Shown here: positions 9,407 to 19,121 of the stretch, piece by piece | Layout of the letters: each line of letters opens with the position of its first letter | Position numbering within the stretch: position 1 is the stretch's first letter | Source of the DNA: a bacterium | GTDB lineage: Bacteria > Verrucomicrobiota > Verrucomicrobiia > Limisphaerales > UBA11358 | Assembly (NCBI GenBank): GCA_021780905.1 | Contig: JAJXXW010000030.1 | Location: forward strand, 1-64,000 | Length of the DNA stretch: 64,000 nt | Direction: 5' to 3' | The notes under the pieces: generated by a model | What the model was told of the DNA's origin: nothing | Seen by the model: only the letters and a program-made list of their open reading frames with translations | The model's database searches: none | Program-made: the position numbers and the translations under genes

Positions 9407-11386
9407 TCACGCCAGCTTCGGCGTCAGTTGGCTGGCTTCGTGGAAGGTTTCCATCTCGGGATGGAAATGTTCCAGTTCCTCGCCTTTGCGCACGAGCCGC
9501 GCGCTATTGAAAATCACGATGAGCGAACCGACGTTGTGCAGCAACGCCGCCACAATCGGGCCGATGACGCCGAACGACGTGATGGTGAGGCCGACGATGA
9601 TGAACAGCACGCCGAACAGGAAATTCTGGTTGATGACGGCGCGCGTGCTCCGCGAAAGCTTCACGAGGAACGGCAGCCGGCGAAGATCATTGTTCATCAG
9701 CGCAATTGTCGCGCTGTGGATAGCGACTTCGCTGCCGGCCGCGCCCATCGCGATGCTGATGTCGCCGGCCGCGAGCGCGGGCGCGTCGTTCACGCCGTCG
9801 CCGACGACCGCGACTTTGTAGCCCTTCGCCTTAACGGCGCGGACAAAATCCACCTTGTCTTGCGGCAAACAATCGCCTTTCGCTTCTTCGCACGCGATTT
9901 CCGCCGCGACGCGCGTGGCGACGGGCTGGCGGTCGCCGGACACCATCGAAATGCGGCGCACGCCGGCTTCCTTCAACTCCGCCAGCGCTTCTTTCGCCTC
10001 GCTGCGGGTCTTGTCCTGCATACCGACCCAGCCGACGCATTTGCCGTTTTGCGCGACGAAAATTAGGCTCCAACCTTCGGCGTCGTCCACATCCACGGAT
10101 TTTTCAAAACAGGCGTCAATGCCGTTGTCCTTGAGCCACTGCGCGCGGCCAACGAGAATTTTCGCGCCGTTGATTTCGGCTTTCACACCGCGACCGGGCG
10201 TTTCGGTAAAATCTTTTGGCTCGGTCAACGGCACGCCGGCCTCGCCCGCGAGATTGGCGAGCGCTTTGGCGGTTGGATGGTTGCTGTATTTCTCAGCGGA
10301 CGCCGCGAGCAGCAGCAATTCGGCGGGCTTCGTTTCGCCGAGCGGCGCCAGGCGGCTGACGGCAAGCTGACCAGTCGTGAGCGTTCCGGTCTTGTCGAAG
10401 ATAAAGGAATTGATTTTCGCGGCGGCTTCGATGTCGGCGACATTCTTGATGAGAATGCCGAGACGCGCGGCGGCGGAAAGCGCGGCGACCATCGCGGTCG
10501 GCGTCGCAAGAATGAACGCGCACGGGCAGGACACGACGAACACCGCGATGACACGGCTCAAATCGTGATAAAACGCCCAGTTCAGCGCGCCGAGAACCAG
10601 CACCAGCGGCGTGTAAAAGCCCATGTATTGATCCACGATTTTCTGGATCGGCAGCTTGGTTTTTTCGGCGGCGATGATGAGCTCTCGCACGCGGCCGAGC
10701 GTCGTGTCGGTGCCGGCGCGACTGACTTTGATTTCCAGAACGCCGGTGAGATTCTGCGTGCCGGCGAAAACTTCGTCGCCGGTTTTTTTGTCCGCCGGCA
10801 ACGATTCGCCGGTGATGGTGGCCTGATTGAACGAGCCTTGGCCGCTCAAAATAATTCCGTCCGCCGCCACATTGTCGCCGGGGCGGATGCGGATGACATC
10901 GCCGACGGCAAGCTGGCTGGCGGGAACTTCTTCTTCATTTCCGTCCTTCAAAATCCGCCGCGCCTTGGTGGGCGTGAGTTTGATGAGCGATTCGATGGAA
11001 TTGCGCGCGCCCTCGGCGGTGCGGGATTCGATGAGTTCGCCGGTGAGCATGAAAAACGCGACGATGCCGGCGGTCTTGTAATCGCCGGACGCGAACGCCG
11101 CGAGCACGGCGATGGCGACGAGTTCGTTGATGCTCAGGCGGCCGACGCGCAAATCCTTCACGGCGGTGACGACGATGGGATAAATCAGGATGAGCGCGCC
11201 GATCATGGCGCTGGCGCTGGCGAGCGTGCTGCCGGCCTCGAACAGCCAGTCCACGATGAAGGCGTTGAGGACGCAGACGACGCCGAGGACGGCCTGCCAG
11301 AGGTGCACGACGGAATGTTCGTGGTCGTGGCCGCAGCCGCATTTGTCATCGTGCTCGTGCTGGCTTAACAAAGAGGTAACTTGCAT
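9407..11386 (-). CDS. Heavy-metal translocating P-type (P1B) ATPase
   Basis: SCPCAFILATPTAM, DKTGTLT, VGDGVNDAPALAAGDISIAMG; His/Cys-rich N-terminus HEHDDKCGCGHDHEH. Confidence 0.95.
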   Translation of the reverse strand: MQVTSLLSQHEHDDKCGCGHDHEHSVVHLWQAVLGVVCVLNAFIVDWLFEAGSTLASASAMIGALILIYPIVVTAVKDLRVGRLSINELVAIAVLAAFASGDYKTAGIVAFFMLTGELIESRTAEGARNSIESLIKLTPTKARRILKDGNEEEVPASQLAVGDVIRIRPGDNVAADGIILSGQGSFNQATITGESLPADKKTGDEVFAGTQNLTGVLEIKVSRAGTDTTLGRVRELIIAAEKTKLPIQKIVDQYMGFYTPLVLVLGALNWAFYHDLSRVIAVFVVSCPCAFILATPTAMVAALSAAARLGILIKNVADIEAAAKINSFIFDKTGTLTTGQLAVSRLAPLGETKPAELLLLAASAEKYSNHPTAKALANLAGEAGVPLTEPKDFTETPGRGVKAEINGAKILVGRAQWLKDNGIDACFEKSVDVDDAEGWSLIFVAQNGKCVGWVGMQDKTRSEAKEALAELKEAGVRRISMVSGDRQPVATRVAAEIACEEAKGDCLPQDKVDFVRAVKAKGYKVAVVGDGVNDAPALAAGDISIAMGAAGSEVAIHSATIALMNNDLRRLPFLVKLSRSTRAVINQNFLFGVLFIIVGLTITSFGVIGPIVAALLHNVGSLIVIFNSARLVRKGEELEHFHPEMETFHEASQLTPKLA

Positions 11387-11473
11387 GGGAAAAGTGATTC
11401 GTTAAATCGTTGAACCGTTGAATTGGAAAGGCGCGGGGAAAATCCGGCGCAGCGTCACGCAGTGACGATTGAG

Positions 11474-11640
11474 AATAGCCCGCCGTTTTAACGGCGGGAA
11501 AATGACCGTGAGTAAACCAAGTCCCGGAGGGACGGCAGAAATAAAATTACAAGACTCTGCCGCCCCTGCGGGGCTTGATTTCATTCCGGCTTCAACCCGC
11601 CGTTGAAACGGCGGGCTATTTTCTTTTGTCCCTGCGGGAC
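11474..11640. repeat. Composite palindromic repeat cluster
   Basis: AATAGCCCGCCGTTTTAACGGCGGG (11474-11498) and its inverted relative CCCGCCGTTGAAACGGCGGGCTATT (11596-11620), with GTCCCGGAGGGAC (11521-11533), GCCCCTGCGGGGC (11562-11574) and GTCCCTGCGGGAC (11628-11640). Confidence 0.8.
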
Positions 11641-11738
11641 ATAGAAGCGTTTGCCGGCGCTGGCGCTTGAAAAATTTCATGGCTCAAAAAACTCTTTTGC
11701 CGAGAAATGGAAAATGAACATCTAAACTAATCTCCGTT

Positions 11739-12332
11739 TCAAATTCTCTCATAATATTCTGTTTTCGTTATGTCATCTCCGCATCTGTCAGGAGCAACAA
11801 GCGCAAAAACATGGTCGCTACTCACCTTGCGACTAGCCTCATACGCCGTGAATAAAACATATTCACGATTTGCTGTCGGTCTCGTAATCTGCAGCTCTTC
11901 TCCCGTGCTCCGCACTTTTCCCCTGACGTCCACACCGTTTGTTATGCGCTGAATTTCAAACTCATAATTTCCTGTTTCAGCCTTCCATCGTCCATCAATC
12001 GTCCCAGACACATTTGGAGCAGCTTGCAAAACACGCTCTGGAAACCAAGCAACTCGAAAACCCTCAAAACTTTCTGCCAGCATGGGCGGACAATCCTGAA
12101 ACTCTTTATCAGAAACGGTCAAATGAAGGAGATACTCCCCACCATGATAATTGCCTATCCGAATATCCAGAATTTTCCGCTTGGATTTTAGCGCGAATCT
12201 TGTGGCCGCCATGAATGCGATGGCTATGCCATCGCGGGCATGAACATTCCACTCTTGAAAATGAACTCTATTCCGATCTTCGTCGGACAATGCCAGCCAA
12301 TCATCGTATGTTTTGACGGAGCAACTCATCAT
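11739..12332 (-). CDS. Hypothetical protein (197 aa)
   Basis: Intact frame from MMSCSVKTYDDWLALSDEDRNRVHFQEWN; visibly more AT-rich than neighbours; no family recognised. Confidence 0.55.
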   Translation of the reverse strand: MMSCSVKTYDDWLALSDEDRNRVHFQEWNVHARDGIAIAFMAATRFALKSKRKILDIRIGNYHGGEYLLHLTVSDKEFQDCPPMLAESFEGFRVAWFPERVLQAAPNVSGTIDGRWKAETGNYEFEIQRITNGVDVRGKVRSTGEELQITRPTANREYVLFTAYEASRKVSSDHVFALVAPDRCGDDITKTEYYERI

Positions 12333-12334
12333 AG

Positions 12335-13444
12335 TTATTGATTCGCCGCCGATTTCGGCTGCGGCGGTTCGCGGTTCAACTGTAAGCGCAGTTCGCGCGG
12401 TTTGCCATCGGCGCGTTGCGGTAGAAAGATTTTGTCCTGCACATTGGTCAGCACCTCGGCCATGACCTTGGTCAGCTCCAGTTGCGCGTAAAGCTGTGGG
12501 TTGCCCGCGTATTTCGGCAGCAGCGCCTTGAACGCCTCGGCGTCGGACTCGATGCCGGTGACGAAGCGCGTGCGCGCGGATTCGGCGGCGTTGGTGACGG
12601 ACGACGCGGTGGCGCCGGCTTGGCTCAAAATGCGGTTCTGCTCGCCGAGCGCTTCGCTGATGAGCTTGTCGCGGTTCTGGCGCGCGGTGGTGACCATCGC
12701 AAACACTTCCTTCAACTGCCGCGGCGCGATGCTCTGCACCTGGCACTGGTCAATCACCACGCCCAATTTTTCCTGCGCGACAAGTTCTTCCACATGCGCC
12801 CGCACGGTGTCCTGAAAGCCGGCGATGTCGCGCGTGAGAATATCATCCACAGCGAACCGCGCGGCGGTGGCGACCAGGGCGTTGTTCGCCGCGTCCTGCA
12901 CGGCGTTGGAAATGCCGCCGAGATTGAACTGGTGGTTCGTGCCGGCGGCGAAATTGAAGATGGCCGTGCGCGGGTCGTCAATGTGATACGACACGGTGGC
13001 GCGGGTATGGATGATGTTGCGGTCGGCGGTGAGCACATAGCCGTCAATCGCGGGATTCAGCGACGGCCCGGCGGGCGGTTCGGTGCCGGCGAGTTCCATC
13101 TCCGGCGTGGTCAGATACCAGCCGACGGACGAGGTGGCTTTCTGGATTTCGGAAATCGGGATGCGGACGACTTCGTCAATCGGATACGGAAACGACCAAT
13201 ACAACTTGCCAGCGCTCAACAGCATTTTCGGCCCGTCGCCGAGCGGTTTGCCGAAGCGGAGAATGACGGCCTTCTCGCCGGGGTTCACCGTGAAAAATCC
13301 CGCCGCAAAAATAATGACGACGAGCGCCGCCATCGCGATTTTGACGATGACGAAGCTGCTGCGCAACGCCTCGGCGAGCGCCTGCGAACCGGCGTCCTGC
13401 GTCTCGGGCGCGTGCGGATGGTCGTGATGATCGTGGTCGCTCAT
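12335..13444 (-). CDS. SPFH/Band 7 (HflK-like) protein
   Basis: His-rich N-terminus MSDHDHHDHPHAPETQ, one TM helix, NPGEKAVILRFGKPLGDGPKMLLSAGKLYWSFPYPIDEVVRI. Confidence 0.8.
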   Translation of the reverse strand: MSDHDHHDHPHAPETQDAGSQALAEALRSSFVIVKIAMAALVVIIFAAGFFTVNPGEKAVILRFGKPLGDGPKMLLSAGKLYWSFPYPIDEVVRIPISEIQKATSSVGWYLTTPEMELAGTEPPAGPSLNPAIDGYVLTADRNIIHTRATVSYHIDDPRTAIFNFAAGTNHQFNLGGISNAVQDAANNALVATAARFAVDDILTRDIAGFQDTVRAHVEELVAQEKLGVVIDQCQVQSIAPRQLKEVFAMVTTARQNRDKLISEALGEQNRILSQAGATASSVTNAAESARTRFVTGIESDAEAFKALLPKYAGNPQLYAQLELTKVMAEVLTNVQDKIFLPQRADGKPRELRLQLNREPPQPKSAANQ

Positions 13445-13445
13445 G

Positions 13446-14351
13446 TCACTTTCCGGGGTTGACCGCCGGCAGATTTTTGAACAAATCAAACGGCGGCGTG
13501 CGCTCGTCGAAAATCAGCGTGGACTTCTGGCCGAGCGAATTCTTCAGCGCCTCAAGCTGCAACTGGAACACCGCCAGCTCCGGATTTTCCTGGAACACGC
13601 CCAGCGTTTTCGCGGCTTCGGCCACGCCCGCGCCCTCGATGCGCGTGGCGTCGGCCTGCGCGTTGGCGATGAGGTCGGCAGCCTGGCGTTCGGCGGCGGA
13701 CTTGATCTTGGTCGCCTCGGCCTCGCCCTTGAACTGCGCCTCGGTGATGAACTTGGTGCGCTCGGCCTTCATGCGGTCGAACACCGACTGCGTCACATTT
13801 TCCGGCAGGCCGAGTTTTTTGATGCCGAGAAATTCGAGGCTGATGCCGTAATTATTCTTGGCGAGCTCCGCTTCGACGGAAGTTTGAATTTCCTTTTCAA
13901 TGTCGGCGAACTTGAGCTGCGCCGGATCGGAATTCACGAAGTCGGCCAGATTATGTTTGCCGACGACCGCCGCCTTCGCGCTGCGGAGCATGTTTTCCAA
14001 CTGGCGCTGCGCTGCGAGCGTCGAGCCGCCGGGGAACTTCGGAAAAAATTCTTTCGCGTCGGAAATTTTCCAGCCGACGAAGACATTGACGAGCAGCATC
14101 GTGCTGTCGGCAGTGAGCGTTTCGCTGGGTATGTCAGCGAAGGTCTGCACGCGCGAATCAAAGCGGTTGATGCTCTGCACCGGCCACGGCCACTTCACAT
14201 AAAGCCCGGCGTTGGTGATGGTGTCCGTCGGCTTGAGGAACGTCGAGACGACGACGACTTCCGACTGCCGCACCTGGAAGGTGAAGAGCAGCAGCGCAAA
14301 AATCACCAGCAAAACTGCGGCGATGACAAGGGTGATCAGGTTCTTTTTCAT
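13446..14351 (-). CDS. SPFH/Band 7 (HflC-like) protein
   Basis: N-terminal TM, RQSEVVVVSTFLKPTDTITNAGLYVKWPWPVQSINRFDSRVQTF, ERTKFITEAQFKGEAEATKIKSAAERQAADL. Confidence 0.85.
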   Translation of the reverse strand: MKKNLITLVIAAVLLVIFALLLFTFQVRQSEVVVVSTFLKPTDTITNAGLYVKWPWPVQSINRFDSRVQTFADIPSETLTADSTMLLVNVFVGWKISDAKEFFPKFPGGSTLAAQRQLENMLRSAKAAVVGKHNLADFVNSDPAQLKFADIEKEIQTSVEAELAKNNYGISLEFLGIKKLGLPENVTQSVFDRMKAERTKFITEAQFKGEAEATKIKSAAERQAADLIANAQADATRIEGAGVAEAAKTLGVFQENPELAVFQLQLEALKNSLGQKSTLIFDERTPPFDLFKNLPAVNPGK

Positions 14352-16207
14352 GGCGAATTCGTGATGGAAAGGTTCAGCAGGTCGTCGCGGATCTTGTCCT
14401 GCAAATCAAAGATGACGACATCCTGCGTGTTGGTGACGAGCAAAACATACTTCCGCGCGTTCTTGGTCGCGGCGGCAAAATTCTGCAAATACAACCGCTG
14501 CCGGTAAACATCCGGCGCGGCGGCGAACGCCGGAAGTTGGTTCGTGAACAGCGCCGCGCGGGAGAAGGCCGTCGAGATGGTGCGGACGCGGTTGGCGTCG
14601 GCGACATTCGTGACGGTGAACGCCGCCGCGTCGGCCAGCGCGTTCGTGCGGATGGCGGCGGATTCGGCGGTGAGAATGGTGGCGAGTTTGGTCTGTTCCG
14701 CGCCGACGACTTTTTCGTAAGTCGCCGCCACGTCGCTCGCCGTCGGCGGATGAATGTCCTGCAAGCCGACGAAAACGATTTTCGCGCCGAGCCGGCGCTC
14801 GTCTGCCGCCGCCTGAATTTTGTCGCGTAACGCCGTCGCCGCTTCCAGACGGCCGTGCGAAAGGATGTCGTTCAAATCGCTGCCGGCGAGATAACGCACC
14901 ACTTCGCGCTGGGCGAGTGTCTGGAGCAGCTCGTCAGGATTGGAATTATTATAAATCCAGTCGCGCACGCTGGTGATCTGGAATTGCACCGGAATGCTGA
15001 CGGTGATCAGGCCGATGGGTTTGGTGCTGCTGTTGTGGGTGCCTTCCAGTGAGGCCGGCGCGCGGTTGCCGACGACAAAATTTTCCTCTTTGTTGTGGCT
15101 CACCGTCCAAAGAATGATGGCGGCGTTCTCGCTCTGCGAATCCGGCGTGTAGCCGACGGCGAACGACTGGATCTGCTCGGTGCGGAAACGGTAAATCTTG
15201 TCAATGGGCCACGGCAGTTTGAAATGCGCGCCGGCGTTCAGCGTCGCCACCGGCTGGCCGTAATGCTCCAGCACGGCCTGTTCGCCCGCATCCACGAACA
15301 CAAAACAGGTGGACAAAATCAGCGCGGCGAACTGAATCAGCAACAGCGCGGGGAGATTTTTTTGCAGCGCCTGAAAAAACCAGGTTTCAGAAACCTTGAA
15401 GCCGAACTGGTAATCCAGCGTCTGCGCCGCCGTGGTGAACAAACTTTCCGGCTGCGCGAAAATACCGGCCACGCGGCTTTCGTAAAGCGGACGGGCGATT
15501 TTGCCCTTCACGCGTGGACGATAGATTTCCAGCAGCAGCGCTAGAATGTTTTCCACCGCCATCAGGCCGAGCAGCCCGCACAGGCCGCGCGCCACCCAGA
15601 AATCGGCGCGCGGATATTTCGCCTCGACGCCGGCGATGGCCAGCGCGGCAAGCGCGCAAACATAGGCACCGGCCAGCAGAAAACTCGCGCCGGGGCGCAG
15701 CAACCGGTGGTTTTCCAGCCGCGCCATCGTCACGGAAAAACGGCCGATCAAAAACAGCACCAGCGCGAAGATGGCGAACAGCGAGAGCGACGCCGTGGCG
15801 TTGGCGGCCTTGATGGTCTCCGGATTTTTACCGCTCCAAACCCACAGTCCCCACGCGCCGCCGGCTTCCAGCAGCAGCAGCAAGATGGCAAAACCGGGCA
15901 CGAAATATTTCTCGAACTGTTCGCGGGCGTTCTTCGCGGGGAAACTGCCGGAGTCTTTCGCCTCGAACAGCGACGCGCCCCGGCTGCGGGCGAGTTCGTC
16001 GAGTTCGAGTTTTTCCGCGCGTTCGTTTTCCTCAAGCCGCATCTGGAACCAGCTGATAAACGTCACGAGCACGCCGAGGCCGAGAAAAACCGCCGCCGCC
16101 TGTCCGGCGAGCGCTCCGGCCATGACGGTCACGCCGAATCCGGCGAGGAAAACGAGGACGGCCACCGCGAGGTTCACCAGTCCGTTCTTTTGTGTGCTTC
16201 GTTCCAT
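14348..16207 (-). CDS. Large polytopic SPFH/Band 7 protein (619 aa)
   Basis: Several N-terminal TM segments, then SPFH domain VDAGEQAVLEHYGQPVATLNAGAHFKLPWPIDKIYRFRTEQIQSF. Confidence 0.8.
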   Translation of the reverse strand: MERSTQKNGLVNLAVAVLVFLAGFGVTVMAGALAGQAAAVFLGLGVLVTFISWFQMRLEENERAEKLELDELARSRGASLFEAKDSGSFPAKNAREQFEKYFVPGFAILLLLLEAGGAWGLWVWSGKNPETIKAANATASLSLFAIFALVLFLIGRFSVTMARLENHRLLRPGASFLLAGAYVCALAALAIAGVEAKYPRADFWVARGLCGLLGLMAVENILALLLEIYRPRVKGKIARPLYESRVAGIFAQPESLFTTAAQTLDYQFGFKVSETWFFQALQKNLPALLLIQFAALILSTCFVFVDAGEQAVLEHYGQPVATLNAGAHFKLPWPIDKIYRFRTEQIQSFAVGYTPDSQSENAAIILWTVSHNKEENFVVGNRAPASLEGTHNSSTKPIGLITVSIPVQFQITSVRDWIYNNSNPDELLQTLAQREVVRYLAGSDLNDILSHGRLEAATALRDKIQAAADERRLGAKIVFVGLQDIHPPTASDVAATYEKVVGAEQTKLATILTAESAAIRTNALADAAAFTVTNVADANRVRTISTAFSRAALFTNQLPAFAAAPDVYRQRLYLQNFAAATKNARKYVLLVTNTQDVVIFDLQDKIRDDLLNLSITNSP

Positions 16208-16215
16208 TTTTATTT

Positions 16216-16282
16216 AACCGCGAAATATGCGAACTACGCGAAATAAAACTCCGTTTCGTGGATTTGGCGTATTTCGCGGTTT
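16216..16282. repeat. Imperfect inverted repeat
   Basis: AACCGCGAAATATGCGAA (16216-16233) versus TTGGCGTATTTCGCGGTTT (16264-16282); between the permease and SPFH genes. Confidence 0.6.
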
Positions 16283-16290
16283 CAAATTTT

Positions 16291-17253
16291 TCAGCTCAAT
16301 TCCCGGTCGTCAAACAGCACCACGGCCACGGCCAGCGCCGCGCCGGCGTAAAAAATCACATAGCCGAACGCCTTGCCGACATACGCCCAGTGAAATGTGC
16401 TTTTGCCCGTTTCAAGTGCGTCGGCGAGCCAGAAAAGCTGCCAGTTCGGCACGGCACTGTAAAGCGCCGACGCCCACCAACTGCCTTTGGCGGCGGGTAA
16501 TCCGAAGAAATAATCTGACATCAAACCGACCAGAAATACCGCCGAGCAGACCGCCAGCGTCGCGATCATGTCCAGCCGCGTGGAACACGCTACCGCCACC
16601 GCCGCGAAAATCCAGAACGCGAACAAAATCAGCAGCCCTGCCGGAATCAGCCGCCAGTCCACCGTCGCGCGTTCGCCGAGACTTTGCATTTGCACGACGA
16701 ACTGGAAAATAACGAACGCCGCCACCGTTGCCATCACCACCAGCGCGAACACCGCATCGCTCACGAAGGGCCGGCGCAGGAAATAATTGCTGAAACCCGC
16801 CAGCGCGTAAGCCAGCGCGATTGCGCCGCCGAAGATGGCGATGGCCTGCACGTTGGTTTTGCCGTAGGCGTCGAACGCCATCCAGCTCGCGGTCATCACG
16901 CCGATGAGATTGACATAGGCCAGCAGCGTGAGCGCCGCCGCGAGGCCGGCGAACTTCGCCAGCAGAAACTGCGCGCGTCCGACCGGTTTGGACAGCACCG
17001 CCAGCGCCGTGCCGGAGCGGATTTCCCGCGCGAGTGACGCCGACGCGCTCAGCACCGCGCCGAACAAACCCGTCACCAGCATCACCGCCAGCGCGCTGGT
17101 CTTGACCAGCTTCATTTCGTCGCCAAACGCGAAATAGTAGGGGACTGCCAGGAAAATCTCGAACAGCACGGAGCCCGTCATCAGCAGCAGAAAAATCGGC
17201 TGCCGGACGAGTTCCATGAATGCGTTGACCGCAATGTTGCGAAACTGGCGCAT
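16291..17253 (-). CDS. ABC-2 type transporter permease
   Basis: Multi-TM protein with LAREIRSGTALAVLSKPVGRAQFLLAKFAG signature. Confidence 0.8.
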   Translation of the reverse strand: MRQFRNIAVNAFMELVRQPIFLLLMTGSVLFEIFLAVPYYFAFGDEMKLVKTSALAVMLVTGLFGAVLSASASLAREIRSGTALAVLSKPVGRAQFLLAKFAGLAAALTLLAYVNLIGVMTASWMAFDAYGKTNVQAIAIFGGAIALAYALAGFSNYFLRRPFVSDAVFALVVMATVAAFVIFQFVVQMQSLGERATVDWRLIPAGLLILFAFWIFAAVAVACSTRLDMIATLAVCSAVFLVGLMSDYFFGLPAAKGSWWASALYSAVPNWQLFWLADALETGKSTFHWAYVGKAFGYVIFYAGAALAVAVVLFDDRELS

Positions 17254-17431
17254 GAACGTCCGATCATGTTACGGAAAACCACGCCGTTGCCAACGGTTTA
17301 ATCGATCCCGGCGGGTTTCCTGCCGGTGTGCCAGCCCAAGTCTGACAAGTTGATTCCAAGCCGCGAGCTGACGGCGAAAGTGCATTTCGGTTGCGGTGCG
17401 GCTACGGCGGGGACATGATTCCGGGGTATTT

Positions 17432-17830
17432 ATGCTCGCGTATCTCTGGGTGGCAATCGGCGGGGCGCTCGGCAGCGTGGCGCGGTTCGGCCTGAACGGC
17501 CTGATCGCGGCGCGCTTTGGCGAGACGTTTCCCTGGGGCACGCTCATCATCAATGTCACCGGCTCGTTTCTCATCGGCGTGTTCGCCGCCTATGCCGATC
17601 CCGACGGTCGCGTGCTGATTTCGCCCGGCCTCCGGCAATTTCTGCTGATCGGTATCTGCGGCGGCTACACGACGTTTTCTTCGTTCAGCCTGCAAACGCT
17701 GAACCTCCTGCGCGACCGTGAGTGGCTTTACGCCGGCGGCAACATTCTGTTGTCCGTGCTGCTGTGTATGATCGCCGTGTGGCTCGGCTACGCGCTGGGG
17801 ACAATGTTCAATTCCATGAAAGGAAATTAA
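17432..17830 (+). CDS. crcB: Fluoride channel CrcB/FluC
   Basis: GGALGSVARFGLNGL, PWGTLIINVTGSFLIGVFA, GICGGYTTFSSFSLQTLNLL. Confidence 0.95.
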   Translation: MLAYLWVAIGGALGSVARFGLNGLIAARFGETFPWGTLIINVTGSFLIGVFAAYADPDGRVLISPGLRQFLLIGICGGYTTFSSFSLQTLNLLRDREWLYAGGNILLSVLLCMIAVWLGYALGTMFNSMKGN

Positions 17831-17832
17831 AA

Positions 17833-18180
17833 ATGCAAATCCCCACCGACGCCGTCCAACTCCGCATCTTCCTCGGCGAAAGCGACCGCTGGGAACATCG
17901 GCCGCTCTACGAAGCCCTCGTGCTCAAGGCGCGCGAACTGCACCTCGCCGGCGCGACCGTGCTGCGCGGGCCGATGGGTTTTGGCAAGGCCAGCCGCCTG
18001 CACACGGCGAAAATCCTGCGGCTTTCGATGGACCTGCCGCTCGTCATCGAAATCGTGGACAGCGAGGAGAAAATCAACGCCTTCCTGCCCGAACTGGAAA
18101 AAATGCTCGGCGGCGGACTGGTCACGCTGGATAAGGTGAAGGTGCTGCATTACCGCGCTGGCGAAGTGGCAAAACAATGA
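17833..18180 (+). CDS. DUF190 domain protein
   Basis: VQLRIFLGESDRWEHRPLYEALVLKARELHLAGATVLRGPMGFGKASRLHTAKILRLSMDLPLVIEIVD; common crcB neighbour. Confidence 0.9.
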   Translation: MQIPTDAVQLRIFLGESDRWEHRPLYEALVLKARELHLAGATVLRGPMGFGKASRLHTAKILRLSMDLPLVIEIVDSEEKINAFLPELEKMLGGGLVTLDKVKVLHYRAGEVAKQ

Positions 18181-18338
18181 ATCGCAGGTTAAACCTGTAA
18201 GATAATCCCGCACTACTGTCCGGTTTGGAACCCGGTAAACATTGATGATTTTGCGGGTTGGTTGACTGGGATGGTGGTGGAAGCTGAGAAAGAGCCTGTG
18301 AAATGGGATCTTTTCTCAAAGAGCGACAGGCTCAAAAT

Positions 18339-18700
18339 CTATAAAATCGTGTCGAGGCTGGAATTCAAATGCAGGCGTTTCTTCAAAATGGCGACGGGCA
18401 GATCAACGGCGATGGCAGTCCGGCTTTGGGTGCGCACGGCGTTTGGGCTGCTGTCGTATAAGGCGTTGCTGGGCAGATGTTGCTTGAGACATTTGAAGAA
18501 CAGCCCGATTGGCCTGCGGCCCCGATACAGTTGGGCGATGGTCAGCGCCGGCACGGTGAAATTGTTGGTCAGGAAGTCCAACAACTTGCCGGTTGCAGAA
18601 TCACGATAGCCGATGCGGCGGAGTGGGCCGGGATAATCGAGCCGGGCTTTCAGGCCGGTCAGCACGACGGCCTGGTCGAAGCGCAGGCCACCGGCAGCTA
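18339..18700 (-). pseudogene. IS4-family transposase C-terminal remnant
   Basis: LRFDQAVVLTGLKARLDYPGPLRRIGYRDSATGKLLDFLTNNFTVPALTIAQLYRGRRPIGLFFKCLKQHL...TAIAVDLPVAILKKRLHLNSSL; the catalytic Glu region is altered (RRPIGLFFK). Confidence 0.8.
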
Positions 18701-18877
18701 TTAACTATCGGGGGTTTTGAAACTGGCACCCTGGCGTTCGACTTTTTGAAAATTAGAAAGGCGAAGCTTGGCCACCGATAAAACATCGGTCTTTAAGATG
18801 CGCCGGATGAACTTGCCCTTAATCCGCAAACGTGCATAGTAAATGCCCAGATGGAACGTAGCGAATTAAGTTGGCAT
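18701..18877 (-). pseudogene. N-terminal fragment of a tyrosine recombinase/integrase
   Basis: LIRYVPSG / IYYARLRIKGKFIRRILKTDVLSVAKLRLSNFQKVERQ after correcting one frameshift; resembles the arm-binding N-terminus of phage-type integrases. Confidence 0.6.
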
Positions 18878-18994
18878 GTTGGGTTTGGCCGCCGTTGCTG
18901 GCGTAGTTTCAGTTTCATGCGCAAAGTATAAAACGGTATCTAAATTTCAATTCGCCATTTTTTAATCTGATAAAAGCATTGATTTTATTGGGTT

Positions 18995-19071
18995 GCGCCC
19001 GTAGCTCAGTTGGATAGAGCACCTGCCTTCTAAGCAGGTTGTCGCGCGTTCGATTCGCGCCGGGCGCACCA
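18995..19071 (+). tRNA. tRNA-Arg (TCT anticodon), CCA encoded
   Basis: GCGCCCG...CGGGCGC acceptor pairing, TAGCTCAGTTGGATAGAGC D-arm, CCTGC-CTTCTAA-GCAGG anticodon arm, GCGCGTTCGATTCGCGC T-arm, ACCA end. Confidence 0.97.
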
Positions 19072-19121
19072 TTCCACCTGTTTGACTGGTAGCAACAAGT
19101 AGTGAACACGGTTTCCGAACA

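Noticed and set aside
17270-17431. Fluoride riboswitch upstream of crcB
   Set aside because: Looked for the conserved fluoride-motif core and could not find a convincing match; a covariance-model search would be needed.
17432-18180. crcB plus DUF190 as a new system
   Set aside because: This pairing is already common in bacterial genomes.
18915-19109. Minus-strand 64-aa ORF containing GANRTRDNLLRRQVLYPTELRAQ
   Set aside because: This is the antisense translation of tRNA-Arg, a well-known annotation artefact.
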